Source: Vagococcus acidifermentans (GTDB lineage: Bacteria > Bacillota > Bacilli > Lactobacillales > Vagococcaceae). Taken from it: 64,000 nt of DNA. Of this stretch, positions 8,327 to 16,835 are shown piece by piece. Every line of letters starts with the position of its first letter. The stretch's first letter is position 1. The notes beneath the pieces are model-generated. The model worked only from the letters and a program-made list of their open reading frames with translations. It did not search any database and had not been told where the DNA came from. Location: NCBI RefSeq assembly GCF_003987655.1, contig NZ_NGKC01000004.1, positions 124,001 to 188,000 of the forward strand, written 5' to 3'. Both the position numbers and the translations under genes were made by a program.

Positions 8327-8857
8327 ATGAAAAAAGAAAGTGCAATATTTGCCGGCGGCTGCTTCTGGTGCATGGTGCAGCCCTTTGAAGAACAGCCCGG
8401 CATTTTGAACGTGACTTCCGGCTATACAGGCGGGCATGTGCCGAACCCGACTTATGAACAAGTCTGCAGCGGCCAGACTGGGCATACAGAGGCCGTAAAA
8501 ATCGAATTTGATGCAGCGGTCATCAGCTATGAACAGCTGGTGACAATCTATTGGCAGCAGACCGATCCGACAGATGCACTTGGTCAGTTTCAGGACCGCG
8601 GCGACAGCTACCGTCCAGTTATTTTTTATCAAAATGAGACGCAGCGAAAAATTGCAGAAGCCAGTAAAGCGGCTCTGGAAGCCAGCGGCCGCTACAACCA
8701 GCCGATTGTGACAACTATCGAACCTGCCGCAGCTTTCTATCCGGCAGAAGATTACCATCAGCAGTTTTATCTGAAAAACCCCCGCCGCTATCACGCGAAC
8801 CATGCTCTGAGAGCACAGTATCTGGCAGACGTTTGGGGGGATTCGGATGAAGCGTAG
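8327..8857 (+). CDS. msrA: Peptide-methionine (S)-S-oxide reductase MsrA
   Basis: Repairs oxidised methionine by reducing the S-sulfoxide epimer, using thioredoxin. The 176-residue protein has the catalytic Cys12 in [14 protein letters not shown], and the family segments [25 protein letters not shown] and DYHQQFY. ATG follows directly on the ypmS TAA; AAAGGAG is inside the end of ypmS, so the two are translationally coupled. No MsrB gene or fusion follows, unlike many Firmicutes. Confidence 0.96.
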   Translation: MKKESAIFAGGCFWCMVQPFEEQPGILNVTSGYTGGHVPNPTYEQVCSGQTGHTEAVKIEFDAAVISYEQLVTIYWQQTDPTDALGQFQDRGDSYRPVIFYQNETQRKIAEASKAALEASGRYNQPIVTTIEPAAAFYPAEDYHQQFYLKNPRRYHANHALRAQYLADVWGDSDEA

Positions 8858-9065
8858 TTTTTATCACTATGTCCAAACATTGAAGGAATTTTCCGTTCCT
8901 AATCCGGAAGCGCAGCTGGCTAAGGCAATTTCAGATGACAGCCAGTTCCCGAAGCATTCTGAAACGTATCATGATATTTCTGATTATTTGGAAAACAATG
9001 CTTACTATATTACCAATATGGATCTTTTCGATGAACTATGGGATAAATATTTGCAGAACAACTAA
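8847..9065 (+). CDS. YozE family protein
   Basis: A 72-residue acidic protein, [20 protein letters not shown] at the N-terminus and [16 protein letters not shown] at the C-terminus, matching the YozE/SAM-like family of small helical proteins in Firmicutes. Function is unknown. It overlaps the 3' end of msrA by 11 bp, so its translation is probably coupled to msrA. Confidence 0.85.
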   Translation: MKRSFYHYVQTLKEFSVPNPEAQLAKAISDDSQFPKHSETYHDISDYLENNAYYITNMDLFDELWDKYLQNN

Positions 9066-9092
9066 CGTGTCTAAAGGAGGACATTAATCAGC

Positions 9093-10526
9093 GTGAAAAA
9101 TAAATCAAAAAAGATTTCTCTTTTCCAATACATTCTTACCTCGCTGGCTGTTGCCGTGATTGCTGTAACAGGTACGGTATTTTTTTATGAATGGCAACTG
9201 AGAAAGACACCCAACTATTCGTTTGCAGGCAGTCAAGGCAATGAGTTTGCCAGTGTGGAACAGCTGTATCATTTAATCAGAGACAATTACGCCGGCGAGG
9301 TGGACACACAAGCGCTGATTAACGGGGCCATGAACGGTATGACCGAGGCCATCGGCGACCCGTATTCATCATTCATGGTCGGGGAAGAAGCAGAAGAATT
9401 TGATTCATCCATCTCCGGCAGCTTCGGCGGTATCGGCGCCTCCATGACGATGAAAAATAATCTGCCGACCGTTGCCGAGCCGCCAATCAAAGGGTCGCCG
9501 GCGGAGCGCGCACGGCTGAAGGTCGATGATGTGATTTTAGAAGTTGACGGCGAATCAACTGAAGGCTTGAGCTTATCGGAAGTCGTTTCTAAAGTGCGCG
9601 GCGAAAAGGGCACTGATGTCGCACTGACAATCAGCCGGGGCAACGACACGTTCACGTTGACGATTACGCGGGACATTATTCCGGTGGAATCAGTCACAGG
9701 CAATCTGGATGAAACACATAAGACCATCGGCTATGTCCGGATTAAAAGCTTCAGTCAGACAACATCTGATGAGTTTAAAACAATTGTCAAAGATTTGCGC
9801 AAACAAGGTGCCGAGTCATTCATCGTTGATGTGCGGAGCAATCCGGGCGGCGTGCTGACAGAAGTTGAAAAAGTGGCCAGCATGTTCCTTAAAGACGGCA
9901 AAGTTATCGTCCAGTTTGAAGATGCCGACGGCCAGCGTTCACGGACGAAGGCAGGCAAAGAATTGGACGACGGATTCAAAGTGACTGAACCGGCCGTGAT
10001 TCTGGTCAACGAAAACAGCGCCAGCGCCTCAGAAGTGCTGGCCGCCGCATTGAAAGAATCCGCCGGCATTGACGTCATCGGCACAACGACTTTCGGCAAA
10101 GGCACAGTCCAGCAGATGATACCATTTGAACAGGCCGAGGTAAAATTAACTACCGGAAAATGGCTGACGCCTGACGGCAACTGGGTCAACGAAAAGGGAC
10201 TGGCACCGACGATTGAACAAAAACTGCCGGACTTTGCCTATTTGACCGTGTTCGACACCTCAGTAACCTATGAAGAAGGAATGAGCGGCGAAGCAGTCGG
10301 GACGATTCAAGAAATGCTGAAAGCTACAGGCGATTTCACAGGCAAAGCAGACCAGACATTTTCCAGCGAAACCGCAGCAGCTGTCAAGTCATTTCAGCAA
10401 ACGCACGAATTGCCGGTTACCGGAAAAGTTGACCAGGCAACAGCGCAAACACTTTCCGAAGTGCTGTACGAGCTGATTCTTGAATCAGACACGCAGTACG
10501 AACGGGCTGTCAAAGAGCTGACATAA
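9093..10526 (+). CDS. Carboxy-terminal processing protease, S41 (CtpA-like)
   Basis: A 477-residue membrane-anchored serine protease outside the cell membrane. Order: signal anchor (about 14-34), a PDZ domain (about 105-190, containing the GFGGIGASM-like segment SFGGIGASM), the S41 catalytic core, and a C-terminal peptidoglycan-binding helix domain (about 405-470, GEAVGTIQEMLKATGDF). Catalytic Ser311 (ENSASASEV) and Lys336 (TFGKGTVQ) are 25 residues apart, as in the family. The start is GTG 9093; AAAGGAGG (9073-9080) is 12 bases upstream. It trims C-termini of exported proteins; the targets here are unknown. Confidence 0.93.
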   Translation: MKNKSKKISLFQYILTSLAVAVIAVTGTVFFYEWQLRKTPNYSFAGSQGNEFASVEQLYHLIRDNYAGEVDTQALINGAMNGMTEAIGDPYSSFMVGEEAEEFDSSISGSFGGIGASMTMKNNLPTVAEPPIKGSPAERARLKVDDVILEVDGESTEGLSLSEVVSKVRGEKGTDVALTISRGNDTFTLTITRDIIPVESVTGNLDETHKTIGYVRIKSFSQTTSDEFKTIVKDLRKQGAESFIVDVRSNPGGVLTEVEKVASMFLKDGKVIVQFEDADGQRSRTKAGKELDDGFKVTEPAVILVNENSASASEVLAAALKESAGIDVIGTTTFGKGTVQQMIPFEQAEVKLTTGKWLTPDGNWVNEKGLAPTIEQKLPDFAYLTVFDTSVTYEEGMSGEAVGTIQEMLKATGDFTGKADQTFSSETAAAVKSFQQTHELPVTGKVDQATAQTLSEVLYELILESDTQYERAVKELT

Positions 10527-10532
10527 AACATT

Positions 10533-10561
10533 CAGGACAATGATGATCATTGTCCTGTTTT
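10533..10561 (+). terminator. Terminator after the S41 protease gene
   Basis: A perfect 11-bp stem CAGGACAATGA (10533-10543) / TCATTGTCCTG (10547-10557) with loop TGA, followed by TTTT. Confidence 0.85.
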
Positions 10562-10582
10562 GATAAATAAGCGGTTTTTATC

Positions 10583-10611
10583 TGGCAATGACCGCATTTT
10601 TTCTGTATGAT
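10583..10611 (+). promoter_or_regulatory. Possible promoter of lepB
   Basis: TATGAT (10606-10611) directly preceded by TG, with a weak -35 TGGCAA (10583-10588) at 17 bp. The gene lies between a terminator and its own start, so a promoter is needed here. Confidence 0.45.
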
Positions 10612-10640
10612 GTAAGAGAAGAAAAAGACAGGTGGATAAG

Positions 10641-11180
10641 ATGAAGAGGACATTGACTGATAAATTTTGGTACTGGGTCAAAATTTTTGTGGTTGCCGGT
10701 ACACTGGCTTTTCTGATTCGGGCATTTATTTTAGTACCCGTTCAGGTTTCAGGTACATCGATGGAAGAAACGTTGACAGAAAAAGACTACATTTTGATGG
10801 AACGCATGACCCCTGTCAAGCGGTTTGATATTATCGTCTTCGGACTGCCAAACGGGGAAACCTACGTCAAACGGGTGATCGGTCTGCCGGGCGAGCACGT
10901 CGCTTACCAGGACGACCAGCTGTATATTGACGGGGTCCAAGTTGATGAACCGTTTTTACCGGCATCGAAGAAAAACGAAGGGCAGCTTTTGACGACCGAC
11001 TTGGATGCGGCTGACATTACCGGGACTGAAACTATTCCTGACGAACATTATTTCGTACTCGGAGACAACCGCAGACTAAGTAAAGACAGCCGTTCATTCG
11101 GAGCTGTCCCGGCGGACAAGATATTCGGGAAAGCACGCATGGTCTACTTCCCGCTGCAGCATTTCGGTATCATCAACTAA
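10641..11180 (+). CDS. lepB: Signal peptidase I
   Basis: Cleaves signal peptides of Sec/Tat-exported proteins at the outer face of the membrane. The 179-residue protein has one N-terminal membrane segment (about 15-35), catalytic Ser40 in SGTSMEETL, catalytic Lys77 in YVKRVIGLPGE, and the GDNRRLSKDSRSFGAV box near the C-terminus. AGGTGG (10630-10635) lies 5 bases before ATG 10641; the GTG at 10632 overlaps this site and is rejected. It is in its own transcription unit. Confidence 0.95.
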   Translation: MKRTLTDKFWYWVKIFVVAGTLAFLIRAFILVPVQVSGTSMEETLTEKDYILMERMTPVKRFDIIVFGLPNGETYVKRVIGLPGEHVAYQDDQLYIDGVQVDEPFLPASKKNEGQLLTTDLDAADITGTETIPDEHYFVLGDNRRLSKDSRSFGAVPADKIFGKARMVYFPLQHFGIIN

Positions 11181-11213
11181 ACGATGAATGCCGCCGGTGA
11201 CTGCGGGCAGCCG

Positions 11214-12050
11214 TTACATGCCGGCAATCATGCGGAGTGCATCTGACACGCCGTCCTCATCGTTTGAAGGTATGACATGAGTAGCGATATCTTTGATTTT
11301 CGGGTGGCCGTTAGCCATCGCGAAACTGATGTCGGCGTGCTCAAACAACGACAGGTCGTTCAAACTGTCGCCAATCGCAAATCTGGTTGTCTGGCTAAGC
11401 TGATAAATTTTTTCCAGATGGCCGTAGACAAACCCTTTCGACACTGTATCGGGCACGATTTCCAAGTTGACATCAGACGACTCGGTGACAGACACACCGT
11501 TTAAACCTGCGAGTTGTTTCTGAACGTCCTGTTTGATTTGTTTATTTGGAATAAAAACAAAAAATTTATAAACTTTCAGCTGCTCAGAGCCGACTAGTTC
11601 GCCGATATGTCTGTAAGGTGTCGAATGGACAGAGCTGGCGTAAGCCAGTTCATAATCCAAATGGCGCCTGTCATATTCATTACCGACGGCGTCAAAAATA
11701 TTTTTTAATTCTTTGATATAATCTAGCGACTCATAACTTCCGGCATTGGTGAAAATCTTTGTCGGAAAATCCGCAACGACTGTGTTCACCGCTTCAACAC
11801 TGGACTGATTGAAAGAAAATTCAAACAGCTGCTCATGCTCATCATGGCCGACAGCGCCGTTTGACCCCACCGCCAAAAGCGACAAATCGGATTCTTTAAG
11901 AATCTGTTTAATATCTGCTACCTCTCTTCCTGAACAAATAAAAGGAAGGGAGCTGGAAGATATTTCTTTTAATACTTCCACATTTCTCTCACTTATTTTC
12001 TGCTTTGAATTCAACAATGTGCCGTCTAAATCAATCCCGATTAATTTCAT
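11214..12050 (-). CDS. HAD-superfamily Cof-type phosphatase
   Basis: A 279-residue HAD hydrolase with motif I IGIDLDGTLLNS (nucleophile Asp), motif II ICSGRE and motif IV IGDSLNDLSLFEHADISFAMANG. The long segment between motifs II and III is the C2B cap of the Cof group, which dephosphorylates small phosphorylated sugars or cofactors. GGAGA lies 9 bases before the ATG at 12050. It is 46 bp downstream of the DeoR regulator gene and on the same strand, so the two are likely one operon and the regulator's ligand may be a sugar phosphate related to this enzyme. Confidence 0.9.
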   Translation of the reverse strand: MKLIGIDLDGTLLNSKQKISERNVEVLKEISSSSLPFICSGREVADIKQILKESDLSLLAVGSNGAVGHDEHEQLFEFSFNQSSVEAVNTVVADFPTKIFTNAGSYESLDYIKELKNIFDAVGNEYDRRHLDYELAYASSVHSTPYRHIGELVGSEQLKVYKFFVFIPNKQIKQDVQKQLAGLNGVSVTESSDVNLEIVPDTVSKGFVYGHLEKIYQLSQTTRFAIGDSLNDLSLFEHADISFAMANGHPKIKDIATHVIPSNDEDGVSDALRMIAGM

Positions 12051-12096
12051 AGATATCATCTCCATCATATTATGTTTAAATTTAGTTCATATTTTG

Positions 12097-12861
12097 TCAG
12101 TTTGCCACCTGTATAATCTCCACATGATGTTCCTTCATCCTGCGCAACAATGAACCGGGTAATTCTGCAGTGACAAGAATTGCGTCAATCTCGTCAAAAT
12201 TAAAGACACGAAACTTATGCGCCTCTCCAATTTTAGTGCTGTCGACTAACAAGGCGATTTTTTTGCTTTGTAAGCGGATTTTCCGCTTCATCTCGATATC
12301 TTCTTCATAGGCATAATAAACACCTTTCTCGTCGATGCCTACGACGCCAATGACAGCCAAATCAATGAGATAATCATCCAATTCCCTGAGTGGTTTCGTA
12401 CCGACAACACACCGCTTTTTTTTATCCAAATTCCCGCCCAGCAATCTGCAATGACAATTGGAGTAGGTCAATAACTGGTTGGCAATATCAATGGAATTTG
12501 TCACAATTAAATTGTTTAAGTGTTCCGGCAGATTTTGCGGAACCAGGCTGACAGTCGTCGAGACATCCAAGTAAACCAAATCGTCTTCTGCAATCAGCTT
12601 ACTTGCTTCTTTGGCCAATAAAAATTTTTCCCGGCTTTTGTGCGAGCTGCGTGTTAAAAACGAATCGAGTTCTTTGAAGGAGTCAAGCTGGGCGATGCCG
12701 CCGTAAGTGCGCCTGACCAGATTATTCTCCGTGAGAGTAACAATATCCCGCCGGGCAGTATCCCTGGATACGTTTGTCAAGGACATGATTTTTTTTAAAC
12801 TCAGACTTTTTTCTTTCTTCAGGGTTGATAGAATCAGATTCAATCGTTGTTCTTTGGTAAT
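12097..12861 (-). CDS. DeoR family transcriptional regulator, apparent ATT start
   Basis: A sugar-phosphate-responsive repressor of about 254 residues: an N-terminal winged helix-turn-helix (SLKKIMSLTNVSRDTARRDIVTL, then NLVRRTYGG) and a C-terminal DeoR sensor domain (DLVYLDVSTTV, IDLAVIGVVGID, KIALLVDSTKIG). A TTG at 12843 lacks a ribosome site and would cut off the usual family N-terminus. In frame upstream, ITKEQRLNLIL matches the typical start of DeoR proteins, and AAGGAGG (12876-12870) lies 8 bases before an ATT codon (12861-12859). Initiation at ATT is therefore inferred. It is divergent from the NUDIX gene and cotranscribed with the HAD phosphatase. Confidence 0.85.
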   Translation of the reverse strand: MTKEQRLNLILSTLKKEKSLSLKKIMSLTNVSRDTARRDIVTLTENNLVRRTYGGIAQLDSFKELDSFLTRSSHKSREKFLLAKEASKLIAEDDLVYLDVSTTVSLVPQNLPEHLNNLIVTNSIDIANQLLTYSNCHCRLLGGNLDKKKRCVVGTKPLRELDDYLIDLAVIGVVGIDEKGVYYAYEEDIEMKRKIRLQSKKIALLVDSTKIGEAHKFRVFNFDEIDAILVTAELPGSLLRRMKEHHVEIIQVAN

Positions 12862-12894
12862 AGCGGTTACCTCCTTGCTGTGACCCTAAGTCTG

Positions 12895-12923
12895 TTTACG
12901 AGTAAGTTTCTTTAAGCTATAAT
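12895..12923 (+). promoter_or_regulatory. Promoter of the NUDIX gene
   Basis: TTTACG (12895-12900), 17 bp, TATAAT (12918-12923). The -10 lies inside the 28-bp palindrome. Confidence 0.75.
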
Positions 12924-12938
12924 ATATTATAGCTTAAA
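12911..12938. repeat. 28-bp perfect palindrome (operator) with an extra half site
   Basis: TTTAAGCTATAATA (12911-12924) is followed by its exact reverse complement (12925-12938). The half element TAGCTTAAA occurs at 12930-12938 and again, as a direct repeat 10 bp on, at 12940-12948; its inverse is 12911-12919. Both divergent -10 boxes lie within the palindrome. It is a likely operator for the adjacent DeoR regulator. Confidence 0.85.
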
Positions 12939-12954
12939 ATAGCTTAAATGTAAA
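12926..12954 (-). promoter_or_regulatory. Promoter of the DeoR-HAD operon
   Basis: On the minus strand, TTTACA (12954-12949), 17 bp, TATAAT (12931-12926). It faces away from the NUDIX promoter, and the two -10 boxes are two bases apart. Confidence 0.78.
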
Positions 12955-12975
12955 TTTGACAGAAAGAGAGATCCG

Positions 12976-13581
12976 ATGATGAGCAATGAACTGCTAAAAA
13001 ATTACAGAAGAGTGCTGGCATTGGCAGAAGCCGGCCTGTACTATGGACAAGACGCGTTTGACAAAGAACGCTACCAAGAACTTAAATCCATCGCAATTGA
13101 GCTGATTAATAATGTGTGTGATGAACCGATAGAAACACTGGAACGGTTGCTTACGAAAGAAGACGGCTACCCTACGCCTAAAATTGATGTCAGGGCATAC
13201 ATCAAGCACGAGCATAAAATTCTTTTAGTGGAAGATACAAACACCAAAGAATGGTCCTTGCCTGGCGGTTATGCCGAAATCGGCTTATCGCCAAGCGACA
13301 ATATCAGCAAAGAAGTTTTGGAAGAAACTGGGATGAACGTTCGTGTGAACAAGTTGCTGGCTGTATTTGATACCAATAAACGGGAGGATATCCCGCAACT
13401 TTTTCAATATTATAAATTAGTTTTTGACTGTGAGATCATCAGCGGGTCGTTTCAAAAAAATCTGGAAACATCTCATATTGGCTTTTTTAATTTGGAAAAC
13501 TTGCCCATCCTCTCACAAAAAAGAACGACAAAAGAGCAGCTGATGATTCTTGCAGACAGGCACTCAGCCTATTTTGATTAA
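12976..13581 (+). CDS. NUDIX hydrolase with Nudix_N_2-type N-terminal domain
   Basis: A 201-residue cytosolic hydrolase of a nucleoside diphosphate linked to another group. The N-terminal 60 residues (YRRVLALAEAGLYYGQDAFD) are the helical domain found in a Firmicute NUDIX subgroup. The NUDIX box runs from GGYAEIGLSPSDN to SKEVLEETGM, with Lys for the usual Arg and Leu for the first Glu; the metal-binding EVLEE is intact. The substrate cannot be predicted. ATG 12976 or 12979 are both possible, with a weak AGAGAG site. It is divergent from the DeoR gene across a shared palindrome, suggesting shared control. Confidence 0.88.
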   Translation: MMSNELLKNYRRVLALAEAGLYYGQDAFDKERYQELKSIAIELINNVCDEPIETLERLLTKEDGYPTPKIDVRAYIKHEHKILLVEDTNTKEWSLPGGYAEIGLSPSDNISKEVLEETGMNVRVNKLLAVFDTNKREDIPQLFQYYKLVFDCEIISGSFQKNLETSHIGFFNLENLPILSQKRTTKEQLMILADRHSAYFD

Positions 13582-13705
13582 ATCAAACATTTGAGATAAG
13601 CGTGACTGTTTGTTGATAGTGTAACACAATCCGCATATACGTCTCTAAAAAGCCTGTTTTGCCGTCTGCACAATCGTGCGTTTTCACACAAAAGAGGTGG
13701 AGTAA

Positions 13706-13735
13706 TTGACTAACTGACGGTTTCTGTGCTATGAT
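13706..13735 (+). promoter_or_regulatory. Promoter of the glycyl radical enzyme gene
   Basis: TTGACT (13706-13711), an 18-bp spacer and TATGAT (13730-13735), with TG at 13727-13728 making an extended -10. Confidence 0.75.
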
Positions 13736-13788
13736 TATTTCGTAGGAAGGTTAAAAGTGTTACGAACGAAAAAACAGGAGGAGACATT

Positions 13789-16230
13789 ATGAGTATTCAA
13801 GTCAAAGAAAACGAGCGTGCTGTCAACCAATCATATTTTGGGCACCTAACCAACCGGATGAATGAATACCGAGAGTCTGTGCTGAATAAGAAACCCTATA
13901 TTTGTGCAGAACGGGCACTGTTAGCGACAGAAGCTTATCAGGAATATCAGAATCAGCCGAGTGTCATGAAACGGGCCTTGATGTTGAAAAATATTTTAGA
14001 AAAAATGTCGATTTATATCGAAGATGAAACCCTTATTGTCGGAAATCAGGCAGCATCAAACAAAGATGCACCGATTTTCCCGGAATACACACTGGAATTT
14101 GTACTTGATGAACTGGACTTGTTTGAAAAACGGGACGGCGATGTGTTTTACATCACCGAGCAGACAAAAGAAGATTTGCGTTCGATTGCCCCGTTTTGGG
14201 AAAATAATAATTTGCGGGCTAAGGCCGGCGCCTTGCTGCCTGAAGAAGTTTCTGTCTTTATGGAAACCGGCTTCTTCGGAATGGAAGGAAAAATGAATTC
14301 CGGCGACGCCCATTTGGCAGTCAATTATCAGAAGATGCTCTCGGTCGGTTTGCAAGGCTACGAGGAGCGGACGCTTCAAGCAAAAGCCGCTTTGGATTTA
14401 ACCGTTCTTGAAAATATCGACAAGTATCATTTTTACAATGCCGTGCTGATCGTCATTGATGCAGTCAAAACGTTTGCTAATCGCTTTGCAGAATTGGCAA
14501 AAGAAAAGGCGGAAACAGCTGCTCCCGAGCGGAAAGCAGAATTACTGGAAATCAGCCGTATTTGCGCCAAAGTGCCTTACGAACCAGCAGAAACGTTTCA
14601 CGAAGCAATCCAGGCGGTCTGGTTTATCCAGCTGATTCTGCAAATCGAGTCAAACGGCCATTCACTGTCTTACGGCCGCTTCGACCAGTACATGTACCCT
14701 TATTTGCAGGCAGATTTGGCAGCCGGGCGCCTGACGGAAGACCAAGCAGTCGAACTGCTGACCAACTTGTGGATCAAAACACTGACAATCAATAAAGTGC
14801 GCAGTCAGGCACACACTTTCAGCAGTGCCGGCAGCCCGCTTTATCAAAACGTGACGATTGGCGGACAAACTAGAGATAAAAAAGATGCCGTGAACAAATT
14901 GTCTTATTTAGTCCTGCGCAGTGTGGCCCAGACCAAACTGCCGCAGCCGAACTTGACAGTCCGTTATCATTCAGGACTGGACGACCGTTTTATGAATGAA
15001 TGTATTGAAGTCATGAAGCTCGGTTTTGGTATGCCGGCCTTCAATAATGACGAAATCATCATTCCATCATTTATCAGTTACGGTGTTTTAGAAGATGATG
15101 CGTATGATTACAGCGCCATCGGCTGTGTTGAAACGGCTGTGCCGGGCAAATGGGGCTACCGCTGTACCGGCATGAGCTACATGAATTTTCCGAAAATCCT
15201 GCTGATTGCGATGAACGACGGTATCGACCCGGTTTCAGGCAAACGTTTCGTCACAGGACACGGACACTTTAAAGACATGACCACATTTGAAGAGTTGCAA
15301 GATGCGTGGGATAAAACGGTGAGGGAACTGACACGCATGAGTGTAATTGTCGAAAATGCCATTGACCTTGGACTTGAAAGAGAAGTGCCGGACATTTTAT
15401 GTTCCGCTTTGACGGATGACTGCATTGGCCGCGGGAAAACATTGAAGGAAGGCGGCGCTGTCTATGACTTCATTTCCGGCCTGCAAGTCGGGATTGCCAA
15501 CTTGGCGGATTCGCTTGCGGCAATCAAAAAACTGGTGTATGAAGAAGGGAAGATCACGCCGGAAGAGTTATGGGATGCGTTGATGACTGATTATTCAAGC
15601 GAACGCGGCCGGGAAATTCAGCAAATGATTATTCATGACGTGCCTAAATACGGGAACGACAATGACTATGTTGACCAGCTGGTTGTCGAGGCTTACGACA
15701 GTTACATTGATGAAGTGAAAAAATACCCGAATACCCGTTTCGGCAGGGGGCCAATCGGTGGTATCCGTTATTCAGGTACTTCGTCGATTTCAGCAAACGT
15801 CGGCCAGGGGAAAGGCACGATGGCGACTCCGGACGGCAGAAATGCCTGGGTGCCGCTGGCAGAAGGGTGTTCACCTTCCCACAACATGGATCAAAATGGT
15901 CCGACATCCGTACTGAAGTCTGTCTCCAAATTGCGCACCGAGGAGATTACCGGCGGTGTGCTGCTGAATCAGAAAGTCAATCCGCAAACATTGGCAAAAG
16001 AAGAAGACAAGCAAAAGTTAATCATGATGCTGCGCGCCTTTTTCAATAAATTGCACGGCTACCACATTCAATACAATGTCGTGTCGCGTGAGACGCTGAT
16101 TGATGCGCAGAAACATCCTGAAAAACATCGGGACTTGATTGTCCGTGTTGCCGGCTACTCCGCATTTTTCAATGTGCTGTCAAAAGCCACACAGGACGAT
16201 ATCATCGAACGTACAGAGCACACTATTTAA
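13789..16230 (+). CDS. Glycyl radical enzyme, PFL-like/dehydratase family
   Basis: An 813-residue anaerobic radical enzyme. Active-site Cys446 and Glu448 lie in IGCVETAVPGK, and the glycyl radical is Gly789 in RVAGYSAFF. The single Cys followed by Val-Glu, rather than the Cys-Cys of pyruvate formate-lyase, places it with the PflD/YbiW and diol/glycerol dehydratase-like members, so the frequent name formate acetyltransferase is probably wrong; the substrate is not known. It needs a radical-SAM activase, yet none is adjacent. It is a monocistronic unit, with a promoter at 13706-13735, an AGGAGG site, and a strong terminator at 16241-16278. Confidence 0.9.
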   Translation: MSIQVKENERAVNQSYFGHLTNRMNEYRESVLNKKPYICAERALLATEAYQEYQNQPSVMKRALMLKNILEKMSIYIEDETLIVGNQAASNKDAPIFPEYTLEFVLDELDLFEKRDGDVFYITEQTKEDLRSIAPFWENNNLRAKAGALLPEEVSVFMETGFFGMEGKMNSGDAHLAVNYQKMLSVGLQGYEERTLQAKAALDLTVLENIDKYHFYNAVLIVIDAVKTFANRFAELAKEKAETAAPERKAELLEISRICAKVPYEPAETFHEAIQAVWFIQLILQIESNGHSLSYGRFDQYMYPYLQADLAAGRLTEDQAVELLTNLWIKTLTINKVRSQAHTFSSAGSPLYQNVTIGGQTRDKKDAVNKLSYLVLRSVAQTKLPQPNLTVRYHSGLDDRFMNECIEVMKLGFGMPAFNNDEIIIPSFISYGVLEDDAYDYSAIGCVETAVPGKWGYRCTGMSYMNFPKILLIAMNDGIDPVSGKRFVTGHGHFKDMTTFEELQDAWDKTVRELTRMSVIVENAIDLGLEREVPDILCSALTDDCIGRGKTLKEGGAVYDFISGLQVGIANLADSLAAIKKLVYEEGKITPEELWDALMTDYSSERGREIQQMIIHDVPKYGNDNDYVDQLVVEAYDSYIDEVKKYPNTRFGRGPIGGIRYSGTSSISANVGQGKGTMATPDGRNAWVPLAEGCSPSHNMDQNGPTSVLKSVSKLRTEEITGGVLLNQKVNPQTLAKEEDKQKLIMMLRAFFNKLHGYHIQYNVVSRETLIDAQKHPEKHRDLIVRVAGYSAFFNVLSKATQDDIIERTEHTI

Positions 16231-16240
16231 ACATATTATT

Positions 16241-16279
16241 AAAAACCGTCTGTCAAATTGATTTGACAGACGGTTTTTC
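16241..16279. terminator. Terminator after the glycyl radical enzyme gene
   Basis: AAAAACCGTCTGTCAAAT (16241-16258) and its exact complement (16261-16278) form an 18-bp perfect stem ending in five T on the plus strand. Confidence 0.92.
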
Positions 16280-16506
16280 TTATGGTGAAAATGAATGCCA
16301 AGTTAACGTGACTTTAAACGATGGTGAAAATTACACTGAGAATAAATGAATGATTGTTTTTATCAAAATAGGATATGTCCGGTATAAGCGCTCCCGCCAG
16401 CTCGGGATCAGCGGTGTTTAAGATTATCTTCGGCGTTCAATTATTCATCTTTAATTGTTATTTTATGATGACGTCATGAGAATTTAAAAAGAAATATCTT
16501 ATAAAA
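16280..16506. other. Intergenic stretch, no gene seen
   Basis: The part between the terminator and the pepV promoter holds no convincing open frame, RNA gene or repeat. It includes an 8-bp TGACGTCA palindrome near 16470, of unknown meaning. Confidence 0.5.
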
Positions 16507-16535
16507 GGAAAGCGTTTACTTGCTGGTGATATAAT
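16507..16535 (+). promoter_or_regulatory. Extended -10 promoter of pepV operon with cre-like site
   Basis: TGATATAAT (16527-16535) is a perfect extended -10. GGAAAGCGTTTACT (16507-16520) fits the catabolite-responsive element core with mismatches only at the two end bases, and covers the -35 region. A CcpA site there would repress the pepV operon during growth on good sugars; this is inferred. Confidence 0.6.
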
Positions 16536-16541
16536 GACTGG

Positions 16542-16835
16542 TGATAGATAACTTTTGTAAAACGTCAGACAAATGAATATATCATTTGTTATATAACTGT
16601 ATTTCGCTACACTTTTCCATTGAACTGTACGACAACCGTCGTGAGCGACTCATATACTTTACTCCGCTCAGCCGGCTGCGATGCATGTTAGCGGGAAATG
16701 AACTCAGTATGAAAGATGAGTGGACAGTTTTCTCTCAAAAAAGTTATCATCATGCGACATTTTGCCAACATAAGGGGTTACCCGTGAGTGCCATTCCGGC
16801 AACTCACGGTGATAATTTAAAGAAAGCGAGGAACA
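16542..16835 (+). other. Long structured 5' leader of pepV
   Basis: About 300 bases separate the promoter from pepV. Inverted repeats seen in order: CAAATGA (16570-16576) / TCATTTG (16582-16588); ACGAC/GTCGT with a 4-base loop near 16629-16642, flanked by TCGCT/AGCGA; CCGCT/AGCGG near 16664-16694; and CCGTGAGT (16782-16789) / ACTCACGG (16802-16809) extended by GCC/GGC, about 30 bases before the start codon. No T-run follows, so it is not a terminator. I match it to no known riboswitch class. Confidence 0.45.

Noticed and set aside
12841-12843. TTG as start of the DeoR gene
   Set aside because: No ribosome site, and it drops conserved N-terminal residues that are encoded upstream.
13610-13629. 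Rex-like inverted repeat TTGTTG-N8-ACACAA upstream of the glycyl radical enzyme
   Set aside because: The half sites do not match the TTGTGA consensus well and the spacing is longer; it is about 80 bp before the -35.
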